A stretch of DNA of 64,000 nt from Theristus sp. LFF4_11. Its lineage: Eukaryota > Nematoda > Chromadorea > Monhysterida > Xyalidae. The notes beneath the pieces are model-generated. The model searched no databases and was not told the DNA's origin. It saw nothing but the letters and a program-made list of their open reading frames with translations. Positions 54,405-64,000 of this stretch are shown one piece after another (the stretch's first letter is position 1; every line of letters starts with the position of its first letter). Made by a program: the position numbers and the translations under genes. Location: contig JASANC010001711.1 of assembly GCA_030248135.1 (NCBI GenBank), positions 174,686 through 238,685 on the forward strand. The letters run 5' to 3'.

Positions 54405-54650
54405 CCAGGTTTTCGATAGTTGATAGCAATTCAATCGTTTGCAGCCCGGTTGATAGCAGCTAGGTCAATAGCAGCCCGGTCGATAGCAGATCGGTAATTA
54501 GCTTCACGGTCTATAGCAACTCGGCCGACAGCAGCCTGGTAAATAGTACCCGGCCGATAGCAGCCTGGTCGATTGCAGCCCAGTTGACACCAACTTGGTC
54601 TATAGCAACGCGGTCGCTAGCGGGCTGGTAGATAGCATCCCAAAAACAAG
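54405..54650 (+). repeat. ~15 bp minisatellite (GGTCGATAGCAGCCC)
   Basis: About fifteen degenerate copies of GGTCGATAGCAGCCC run from about 54405 to 54650, with GGTAAATAG and GGTCTATAGCAAC variants. Confidence 0.8.
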
Positions 54651-54740
54651 TTTGGTTCGATAGCGCTCCAGTTAAGGGCTTAGTCAATGGCGGATCAAAA
54701 GTTTTTTTGAGACCTAAAATGACTCAATTAAAAGCTGGAA

Positions 54741-55616
54741 TACTAGAGAAAAGTGCGCTTTCTGCGCATTTAAAAGGTGGAATATGATCAGTAATTATGA
54801 AAGTTATGTGCTAAATAGAATAGACCTTTTTTCAGAACAAAATATATTGACATATACAATGTTGACACAAGAATAGGAATCATATACAATACGTCCGACA
54901 AAGGTTTTAGTTTGAAACAGCATGCAAAATCGTAAAAATTGGTGCTATCTTTTAACGTTTTCCACAACCAATTTTTGTATTATAACTAACCGTTTATTTT
55001 AACTATGGTTTTGTCAACTAAAATAAGAAAAATAAAGTGCATTATTTTTTATGTTCATTCTGTCTTTCAGTACAATAAATCAGAGCTTCAAATCTTCATT
55101 CTTTTGCTACACAGTCTTAAAAATCTGAATGTGGATCTATGTTATGTGAATAAAAGTCATAAGACATAAAACTAACCAACATAGATTTGCATCCCTTGGG
55201 CTAAACTTAAAAATGTTTTTTTTCAAACGAAAAACAAATAATTTGCTGTGGCATCGGCAAGCAATGCACTCATTCTAGCATTGTTCTGCATCTAATGTTG
55301 GTTTTTTGTGGTCTATCTAATCTATGACAAATTCACCCACCACCCCAAAAAACTTAAAAGAACAAGGCAAAAATCAGAAAACGGCGCAAATATTTTTCAC
55401 AAAGAAATTGATTAGTGGTACCAATTTTTACGGTTTGCATGCTGTTTTAAAACTTTTGTCATACGTATTGTATATGATTCCTATTCTTGTGTCAACATTG
55501 TATATGTCAATATATTTTGTTCTGAAAAAAGGTCTATTCTATTTAGCACATAACTTTCATAATTACTGATCATATTCCACCTTTTAAATGCGCAGAAAGC
55601 GCACTTTTCTCTAGTA
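54741..55616. mobile_element. non-autonomous element with ~210 bp terminal inverted repeats
   Basis: The outer arms begin TACTAGAGAAAAGTGCGC and end with its exact complement. The first ~150 bases of each arm appear identical, then about 60 bases diverge slightly. TA at both ends is consistent with a TA target duplication as in Tc1/mariner-type or related elements. The central ~450 bases are AT-rich with no transposase. Confidence 0.9.
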
Positions 55617-56866
55617 AAGTTGATTGGTTGATTTATGAAAATCGGCCAAATCACTTTTCAGTGATATTTTCTTGTGTCTTGTTCAGTTCAGAGATCCTCC
55701 GATTTCCGTCTGCTATTGCTGCCTGATTGGATTGCATTGTGCCATGAGTGAGTTTGGCTGCCACAAATTTTTAAATGATGGTGCACAAAGTTTTGAACAA
55801 CCGATCGAATGTGCGTCCAGAAACTGTTCGTCGTTGTAGCCTGGTGCAACCACCAATCAACGTGCCCGATTCGTATTTCATTTGTTTTTCTGGGCTTCCC
55901 AATCAGAAGGCGCGATCAACCAACCGACCATCAATTAAAACTTCTGTTTGTGGTCATCCATGGTCTTGTGCAACGTGCAACCAGTCACCGTGTCACTTGT
56001 TCGTTTCTCTGGGTCAACCAATCAGAATCTCTGGTATCTCTGGGATCGCGAACAACGGCTGAAAGCACACGAATGGCGCCGCTTTAGCTTCTCCACTACG
56101 TTCCTTAATTCAGGATGTTGCAACAAGCAATTGCTCTTTCTCCCTTTGATTGAAAAACTGAACGATAGAAAACTTAATGAGTTTGGATGCCACACCTTTT
56201 TAAAACGTCTATTTCTGTTTCTAAAGCGTGATTGCTTATAATTCACGCTCTTGTTTTCTTTTTGCTGTTTAGTACAAATTATTTCTTTCCCTATGTAGGC
56301 CAACCGCCAAAAGGCCATCAAAATTGAATTTTCATCTGAAAATGCGTTTTTTGAGACACTTGACCAGAGTTTCGTGTGGACTTCGTTTTTTTTTTCATCA
56401 AAAAATTTTCGAATCTATCTCTGTCAGACAGTTTTTTTTTCGGCTCAGCTACAAACAAACATAGTTGTTCCTCCAGCCAGATCCGAGGGGTTGGGGGGGG
56501 GGCGATATAGTTAGCTGAAGCAAATTTTCCAGATAGAGACAGATAGATGGAAAATTTTGGTGGGGGCCGTGGAATTCAAGAAAGTACTGTGGAACACAGA
56601 AAAATAATTTGGAACGAGAACCACGACCTGGGTTTTTGGATCCACATGCTGCAAAATGTACGTCCAAATTGACGTCGGTGCATAATTTTCATGAGAGTTT
56701 TTGCCAATTTTAATGGCGAAAACAGCCTCATTTACTTAAAAGTGCAATATTCGAACTCAGCGCGTCAGCGCGGCGCGGTTCGAATTCACCTATTTTTGTC
56801 TCACCATCAGATTTTCCTCCGACATTTTTTTGACGTTAAGCAAATTAAAAAAACGATCGCGACGAA
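55617..56866. other. intergenic region before the MORC gene
   Basis: Open frames near 55775-56241 overlap in several frames and show no family similarity. A G-run lies near 56490. A dispersed repeat occupies 56639-56800. A CCAAAAGGCCATCAA word at about 56307 equals the satellite unit junction word. The MORC promoter should lie near the right end. Confidence 0.5.
56639..56800 (+). repeat. dispersed repeat, shared with 33016-33165
   Basis: TTCGAACTCAGCGCGTCAGCG is identical in both copies and the flanks are similar. This copy has an extra CGGCGC before GGTTCGAA. Confidence 0.7.
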
Positions 56867-59800
56867 ATGGATGACGACCTGACGGAGTCGATGCCTGTGA
56901 AGTACCAAGCACTGAATCGGGCGCAGGTTGCTTATGAGTACCTGCACACGAACAGGTTAGTAACAGTGGATTATAATGACAATATCACCTTAAACTGTCG
57001 GTGGGCAATGGGTTGTTTTGGTTCTTCACATAGCAGAATTGTAATTTTGATTGTTGCAAGAAGAATAAACTTTTTCAGTACAACTCATGAATTCTTATTC
57101 GGTGCCATGGTGGAGCTGGTGGACAACTCGCGCGACGCCGGCGCCCACAACATGCACATATTCAGTGGTTCGTTCGCTGGCGCAGTTGTCAGCGTTCATT
57201 TGTGCTCTGTTTTCACTTTGTAGCATGTGCAGTGTAGCTCACTCATGTTCCATAAACTTCGAATAAAAAGTTGGTTGGTAATTTGGTGAACTCGCAATTG
57301 GAATTCCATCGAGAAACTTCCATTGCAGAAACAATCGAGGACGATCGTGCTAACAAAATGCTTTGTTTCTTAGACGACGGCTGTGGCATGAATCAGCGTA
57401 CGTTTGATTCTCGCTGGTGATTTTTCCAACGTTTTGCTCCCAATCAAATCAATCGAAAAACGACCTCACCCTCACACCCTTTATTCTGACCGTTTGTTGC
57501 ACAGACATTGCAAACAGCATCATGACGCTCGGTTATTCGGCAAAGAAATACGACCCGGATCAGATTGGCCAATACGGAAACGGACTGAAATCGTGCGTTG
57601 CACTGTCGCACAGAATTGAGGCTTTTCCGTGTTTTTTTTGTGCATTGAATCGTTTGTGCAATCAATCCGATCGAGTGTACCGTTCAACAAATTTTTCTTT
57701 TGCTAAGGTTGTTGTTTTTTGTTAGTTGGTAAAAACTGAAACAGTGAAATTTGCATTGCAGCGGTGCCATGCGAATTGGCCATGATTTCATCTTGTTTAC
57801 CAAAAGCGACGACGTACAAACCGTGGTGTTCTTGTCGCGAACGTTCCACGAAAAAGAGCACATCCACGAGGTTGTGATCGTAAAAATTAAGCACTTCTGC
57901 GACAGTTGGTGTCAGTGGTTTTTGGCAATTGTGCGTGTGCTTCAGGTTGTCGTTCCGATGCCGTCGTTCACGTTGGATGGCAAGCCCAAAACGGAGCACG
58001 GAGATGAAGTGGAAAAGGTTGGTGAGCATTGGTGCTCGTTGCGTTTTGTGCGGTTTCTTGTGAATGCGTATTGCGTTAGTGCGTGCAACTCGGCACAAAC
58101 AGAATGCTGTTTGAGTTTTTTTCTTTGTCAGCACGAACAAGAGCTGTCGTTGATCTTCAAGTATTCGCCGTTCAAAACCGAGAAGCAGCTCATGGAGCAG
58201 TTCAGGAAGATTGATTCGAAAACTGGTATGCGTTCTCATGGAAAACAGCCCTGTATTTATTATAATTATTCCACTCAGTGGTCTGTCTGATTATTCGCAG
58301 GCACCTTGGTGTGCATATTCAACCTGCGACTGTTGGACACGGGAGAAGCAGAGTTGGATTTCCGACAGAAAGACGACATTTGCATCAACGACCCGGACAA
58401 TCGAGATGAACAGTTGGTGGACATTTTTTTTGCTCCGATTCAATCGTTCGATTTTTGCCCGTCTGACCACTCGGACTGCATCGGTCGTAAATCGTAGAAT
58501 GTTTCCAACTTTATTCGTTGACGTTCGCTTTAGTACCTTGACCATTAGTGCCGCTGGTTTCCTGTGCCCCACCAGTTGTTGGGTGTATCACTGTTTCACT
58601 ATCACAGATTGGTGCCCGAGCGCCGTTCGCTGCGTGCGTACTTGTCCGTCGTCTACAAGGAGCCGCTGATGAAGATCTACATCAACAAGGAGAAGGTTAG
58701 TCGTTTTGTTGGCCCAATTGTTTTCGGTTTACTATAGATTTCTGCCCAAACAGGACGAATTTCACAGGTGATCACACGGCGTATCCTGAGCAGCCTGTAC
58801 AAACCGCGCCAGTACAAATATCTGGCGCGTAACTTCAAGGCCAGGGCCGAGAAGGATATCGAACGGGCAAAGCACGACTGTGATTTGGGTGAGTGTGCGT
58901 GTGTGTAATATTTTCCGATTTTAACGGGCAGCTTCAACGATTCTAATTCAGCTGGGCAGTTTGTAGCGTAAATCAGAATTTCCAGAAACCCGTAAAGCCC
59001 GAAGCGTGTATTTTCAGTGCGCGATCGCCTCGCGAACGCGAAGTCACAGCTGGGCCAGTTCGAACGCAGCGGCCAGAGCAACCTGGCCGACTTTCGATCG
59101 AGGCAGACCGAACGGCGACTCCGTGCCAATGTGACGCACTGGGAGCAGCAAGTGGAAATCGCCGAGAAACGCCACAGGGACAAGCAGAAGTAATCGGCGG
59201 CCGTGTCTGCCGGGTGTTCATGAAAACACCTCTCTTAATTCAATTTCGAACATTCAAACTTTGAATATCAGTCGCTCGCTTATTGGCCGCTTAGTTCATC
59301 AGTTCATTGAAAGGTCCGCCAATCGACTGACTGATCACAATATCCAGTCAATCAGTTCGCTCATTACGTTTGCACTGATGCAAGAATGCGTAGCCGGACT
59401 GTCTTTCACAGAAGCAAAAACGATCCGAAGCCGATGATTTTCACATTCGGCCTGAACCTGCACCGGCGCACGCACTGCGGCGCCATGATCTACAACAACG
59501 GCCGCCTGATCAAGATGTACGAGAAGGTCGGCTGCCAGACGGAGGGCGGACTGTGAGTGCAATGCAGCGTTTAACCCATTAAACGCTGTTATCCCATTAA
59601 ACGCAGTTAACTCATTAAACGCTGTTCACACTTTCTTTCATTCGCACGTTCGCAATTTTGGGCGTACTGACTGTTGGTTGGCTGGCTATTGGTCGTCTCG
59701 CCTGTCTGCCCAAACAACACGCGGGCACTCGTATTGGTGCTGGTTCCGATTGTGTACGGGTGAATGAAATGAAGCGTTCCGTCGGTCGACGCCCGCTCGC

Positions 59801-62800
59801 AACCAGAGCAGATCAGCTCAGATGAAAATGGTGCAGCCTGTGTTCGTCCGCGCATGTAGCACACCGTTCGCTCGTTTCAGCAAAGGTCTCGGCGTGATCG
59901 CGGTGGTGGACGTGCCGTACGTGGTGCTCGAGCCGACGCACAACAAGCAGGACTTTGCGGACGCGCGCGAGTATCGCGCATTATTGCAGCAGATGGGCGA
60001 ACACTTGGACCAGTACTGGCGCGACATCAATCTCGCCGCGCATGCCGGCGGTGTGCCGCACTTCTGGGAGGAGTTCGGCTACACGGCGAATAGCGCGACG
60101 GCGCCGCCGTCGGACGAATCGGGATACGTGCGCAAGCGGGCGCTCAGTGTGCCGCAGTGCGTCCAGTGCGGTAGGTCGTGGCGTTTTGCCGCGGTTTTTT
60201 TTATTGTTTTTTTTCTTTTTCCAACCAGTTTCATAAAGTTGTTGACGACGACGGTTTGGTGCGGTTTTCTGGCTTGGCACTCTGGCTAAAAATGCTCAAC
60301 AACCAACAACAGCAATGGGTTTTGCTTTTTGTGTGTTTCACTACTCGCGTCTCACCGAATTTTTCAGATCGCTGCTTGAAATGGCGCACGGTGCAGTCGA
60401 AACGATCGAATCCTCGCGCAGCCGCTAGACGTTCACTGGGTCTGCAGCGACAACCCGGATACGAAGTTCAACAGGTGGTCGTCCAATTTCTATTGTCCGT
60501 TTCAGTTTAATGGTTGAGTCCATGTCTCAGTCGTTGAACAATACTGTTCATGGAACGAAGACGAAACAAACGTGCAAGCAAACTGTCGCTGTCAACTGTT
60601 TGTGTTTTCTACGATACCGAATTACAGTAGACGACAAAACTGGACAGTTTGTGCACGTTCAATGGCAAATGATTACCGGACTATGCTGATTGTATGATTG
60701 CCTGCGTGCGCGCCCGGTTTTACCAAACTTCCAAACTGCACTGTACACTTGCTCAGCTGCGACAAACCTTCCAAATTCGAGCCGGTGCCTGAGGGCAAGC
60801 TGCAGCGTGTCGAGCCGACCGTCGATGTGAAAGCGGCGAAACTGAAGAAAGAGATGGAACGCAAACAGAAGGAATTGGAGGCACTCGAGGCAAAACAACA
60901 GAAACAGAAAACACTGGACAAGGTGTCGTCGATGGCGAAGGGATTCCAGACGAGCAAAGCGTTCAGGAAGTCGAACAGACGATCGCAACAGAAGGAGGAG
61001 AGCGAAGAAGAGGAGGAGGAATCTGAAGAGGAGGAAGACGAGAGCGACAATGAGCCGACGGTGAAGGCCAAGACAAAGGTAGGTAGGGGCGAGTAAACTG
61101 AAACACTGGACCAAGTCGGTGTTTGAGGAAAACTCTTAACGAAGTTGAAACTGTTAAAACTGATCAAACCGTTCAAATCCGCTCACGGAGATTGTTCAAA
61201 TTTATCAAACATTTCCAATCTGTAATTCGGTTTAGAAACTGTCAAAACCTTTCAAACAATTCAAATATCAAAATGCGGCTATAAAGTGCTCAAGTAAACG
61301 TGCAATTGAACGAACTGAATGCTTGATTCTGCCTGAAGGCCGACTTGCGTCGTATGGCGGAACGCGCGGCGCCGCCGTCCAAGTTGGCCGCTGCACAGTC
61401 GGCGGTCAGCCAGCGTGAAGCGGAGCGAAAGCAAAAGGAGCTGGAACGCGAACGAAAACGCAAGGAGCAGGAGAAGGCGTTGGCGAAGAAACGAAAGCAG
61501 CAACAGCGGGAGGAGGAGCGCAGGCAACGCGACGAGGCACGACGTCGGGCGGAGCGCGAGGCGGACAAGAAACGAAAGGAGGCCGAGAAATTGGCTGCCG
61601 TAAGTTCCGTGGTGGTATTTTGGGTGGTATATCTAGTGGTAAAATACGAAAAGTTTTGAAAGAAGTTGAACACGCGTTTTTTTTTCTGACAGGCCAAGCA
61701 AGCCGAGGCGCGCGCGAACCGACCAAAAAGGCGATCGGCCGCGGATGAGGACGATGAGGACGAAGTAAGGCGGTGGCGGGCCGTTTGAAATTGCCAGTGT
61801 TTTCTTTCTCATCAGTGTTTATTTTTTGATGTTGTGCATTGAGGTCGACGCGAATGAACTGTTGGCGAGTCGTCGTGCGAAACGATCGTCGGCGGCATCG
61901 ACGTCGGCGCTGACGCCGGCCAGCAACGACACGACGGAGCGCACGCCGCCGACGAAGAAAACGAGACCGTCGAATCGGGTATGCCACGCCACTACGCACG
62001 CAGTTGATGTCGTTTGATTGTTGATTGATTGATCGTCGATTGATGGTCACTCAATCAGCAACGCTGATTCTTCAATTCACAATTGATATTTTGGTTTGAT
62101 CGATGCTCTGTTCTGTCTGTTTTACGTTCAGAGTAAAAGCAAAAAAAAAAACATAAAAAATATTTTTATTTGTATCTATGTGATCGGTACAAAATAACCG
62201 ATGTAATCAGCATGGCATTCAAGTGTTCGCCAACTGGGTGTTTCATTGGTTTGCAGGGCTCAATTGCGCCCGACAGCACGACCGTTGATGCAAACGAGAG
62301 CGCAGTGAGCGCTGCATGCTCGTCGAATCAAGCGGATGCGCTCACGGCACATGGCGACCAGGCGCTCGTTAGTTCGGCACATATTGCTCTACTTTTTCTT
62401 GCTAAACTCGTTGTTTTTTTTGGCTCTATAGTTTCGTTTACTTCTCAAGCGCATTAAGAGATGCTTTATAGTATTATTAGTTATTAGCAGGTTATTACTT
62501 TTTCGTTCGTTGGTACAGGTGCAGAAGTTCAAACGCTTGTACAGCTACTGTGATAGAATAAATAATACAAATAAGGGGACTTCATTCTGTTGAATTTGAG
62601 CTGATCTTGTGGGATATCGTGTTTTCTAATCGTATTTCAGCGGAGCAAATGCCTTACAGTAGACTTCATTATATTGGACTGAACCGATGACGAAGCATGG
62701 AAAAGGGGAACCCGATTAGAAGAGGAGGGAAAATAAATAAAAAAGAGTAGGTAGGAGTTTTTAGTAGGGGGGTGGAGATAGGGGAAGGGGAGTAGGAGGT

Positions 62801-63724
62801 GAGAGTTGGAAGGGAGGTAAGATAGTTGGATAATAAAAAAGAGAGGGGATTGGGGGGGGGGGGGGGGGGGGGGGTGGTGGCGGCGCGATTTTGTCGTTGT
62901 ACATCGGCTCGCCTGTCAAGACATTTGAATTTCTCTGAAACGACGATTATTTTGTGTTTTCAGCTGATCGAAGAACGAGTGCGAGCAGCGACGGCACCGC
63001 TCGTGAAGCGTGTGCAAGAGCTAGAGGCGGAGACGAGAGAGCTCCGCCTAGAGAAACAAGAGACCGACTCCAGAATACGTGAACTGCTCGGTTTATTTGG
63101 CGTGGTACGCAGCGCTGTCCGCTGTTCATTGTTTGGTTTCCGTGTTCCAGTCGAAATTTGACAAGACAAGTTTTTTCTTGTCCACCTGGGTGTAGGAAGA
63201 AGAAGCACATTTCTTGTTACGGTATGGCCGGTTAAACACGGCAGCTTTTTTCAGGATGCAAGGAGCGCGCGAATTTTGAATGAAAGAAAAAAGACGTTCA
63301 GAAATTGAATTGCGTGCCAAATTTGACGCGTTTTTTTGAATTAATGGATATCCGCGCCATTCTGTTCATTCTTTATCCCTTGTACACATTATTGGGAATT
63401 ATGTTGACTTTTTTTTTGAAAAGACAACTCCTAGTCTGCGGCTGATCCCGCCTTGATGGACTGCCTCATTTATTCGGCCATACTGTATGTTATGTCACGT
63501 TCTGAACATTTTTTCCAGATTCAACGTTCTTTCATAAACAATTCGTGATCATTCCTTGAGTACATCTGCGAGGTCAAAACGCAGTAACTGTGGTGGGCCG
63601 TTGTTCAGCTGCATCAGTGCCTGTGTGTTGTTCGTTTCAGATTCAAAACGACGACGACAACGACAAGCCGTTGCGCGCACGTTTGGACGCGTTGATTGAG
63701 CCGATACGCAGCGAACAGACGTGA
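56867..63724 (+). CDS. MORC2-type GHKL ATPase with CW zinc finger (one-base frame break in the CW exon)
   Basis: Twenty-one exons: 56867-56955, 57079-57164, 57329-57397, 57505-57592, 57762-57870, 57946-58017, 58132-58225, 58301-58412, 58608-58695, 58768-58888, 59018-59189, 59412-59552, 59881-60170, 60368-60474, 60757-61078, 61339-61599, 61693-61764, 61844-61978, 62257-62367, 62964-63104, 63641-63724; about 920 residues. It is a nuclear ATP-dependent chromatin compactor. GHKL motifs are intact: [35 protein letters not shown]. The S5-like domain ([22 protein letters not shown]) and its coiled-coil insertion are followed by [20 protein letters not shown] and [20 protein letters not shown], closely MORC2-like. 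The CW zinc finger runs [13 protein letters not shown] ... [15 protein letters not shown]. The C-terminus holds charged coiled coils. The CW exon is 107 nt where 106 would keep frame, so the reading frame breaks between 60388 and about 60432. Confidence 0.92.
62852..62874 (+). repeat. poly-G run (about 23 G)
   Basis: An uninterrupted G homopolymer inside the penultimate-region MORC intron, preceded by purine-rich GGGGA-type sequence from about 62700. It could form quadruplex structure and its exact length is doubtful in any assembly. Confidence 0.85.
63218..63487 (-). mobile_element. MITE family C, copy 2 (inverted), in the last MORC intron
   Basis: Reverse-complement relative of 35208-35487. 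Outer ends are TACGGTATGGCCGGTTAAAC and the complement of TACAGTATGGCCGAATAAAT. The two copies share the AAAGACGTTCAGAAA / complement and GGAGCGCGCGAA / complement segments. Confidence 0.85.
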
Positions 63725-64000
63725 ACCACGGCCGTTGTGTCCGGTTTTCTCGTTTCTGTTTCATTATCATCATTTTCTGGTTCATCTCGCTATTCCTATT
63801 CAGAAATGTTAAAATTGGGTCAAGATCGCTGCTGACTTAGCAATTTCTGCATCTGCATTTTGTTTCACATTAGTACTCTTTAAAACCTGAAAAATCATTT
63901 GAATCTCTCCAGCTAAATGTTTCCGCTAACAACTGAGTAACGTTTTTCGAACACCGTTCAACTAAATAATTGTTGTAAAACGTGCAGTTGAAATTACTGC
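63725..64000. other. MORC 3' flank
   Basis: Probably the 3' UTR; no canonical AATAAA is seen before the window ends (a variant CTAAATAA occurs near 63961). Confidence 0.45.

Noticed and set aside
55775..56241. Overlapping ORFs of 92-97 codons in three frames
   Set aside because: Internal sequence duplication (GTGCAACC-type words) and lack of stops produce several open frames at once; no protein family recognised.
60388..60418. 31-nt intron as the preferred explanation of the MORC frame break
   Set aside because: It restores frame, but leaves only about six residues between KWR and the conserved Trp of the CW finger, shorter than in known CW domains; kept only as an alternative.

Overview
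The window is eukaryotic and animal-like. Genes are split by short to medium GT-AG introns with pyrimidine-CAG acceptors, coding exons are GC-richer than the AT-rich spacers, and every confident protein belongs to a metazoan family. An ShK (SXC) cysteine domain fused to a serpin, a DMSR/FMRFamide-type peptide GPCR and a Fer3-type bHLH factor suggest a compact ecdysozoan genome. A nematode is the best guess but is not proven: 3' splice sites are looser than the strict TTTTCAG of rhabditids, and no trans-splice leader was identified.

Layout. 0-9 kb: a short membrane-anchor ORF (73-222), an intronless Fer3-like bHLH gene (242-1516), then 14 exons of a particulate guanylate cyclase (2147-8653) carrying the dimerisation helix, the cyclase domain and a very long low-complexity tail. 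Its receptor and kinase-homology parts are not between the bHLH gene and the cyclase exons. 10.9-13.2 kb: lipid phosphate phosphatase. 14.5-16.1 kb: mitochondrial ribosomal protein mL50. 16.4-19.3 kb (minus): peptide GPCR. 19.3-28.9 kb: long spacer with no supportable gene. 29.1-29.9 kb: unrecognised single-pass membrane protein behind a (CAA)n tract. 31.5-35.2 kb: secreted ShK-serpin. 36-37.2 kb: signal-peptide-peptidase homologue with an altered active-site motif. 37.3-40.5 kb (minus): UDP-glucuronosyltransferase, convergent with the former. 40.6-52.4 kb: six near-identical copies of a ~1.96 kb satellite. 53-55.6 kb: a ~171 bp tandem repeat, a ~15 bp minisatellite and a long-TIR element. 56.9-63.7 kb: a 21-exon MORC2-type ATPase whose CW zinc finger contains a one-base frame break.

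Exon models were built by hand; junctions were chosen so that codon phase is conserved across every intron, and this works for all multi-exon genes except at the single MORC break. Two introns appear to use GC donors. The genes look like independent housekeeping, signalling and secreted functions rather than a pathway. The mobile fraction is distinctive: three small non-autonomous inverted-repeat families (each present twice here), a 1.1 kb foldback in a serpin intron that shares sequence with the 1.96 kb satellite, and one insertion that begins two bases after the serpin stop codon and carries an AATAAA.
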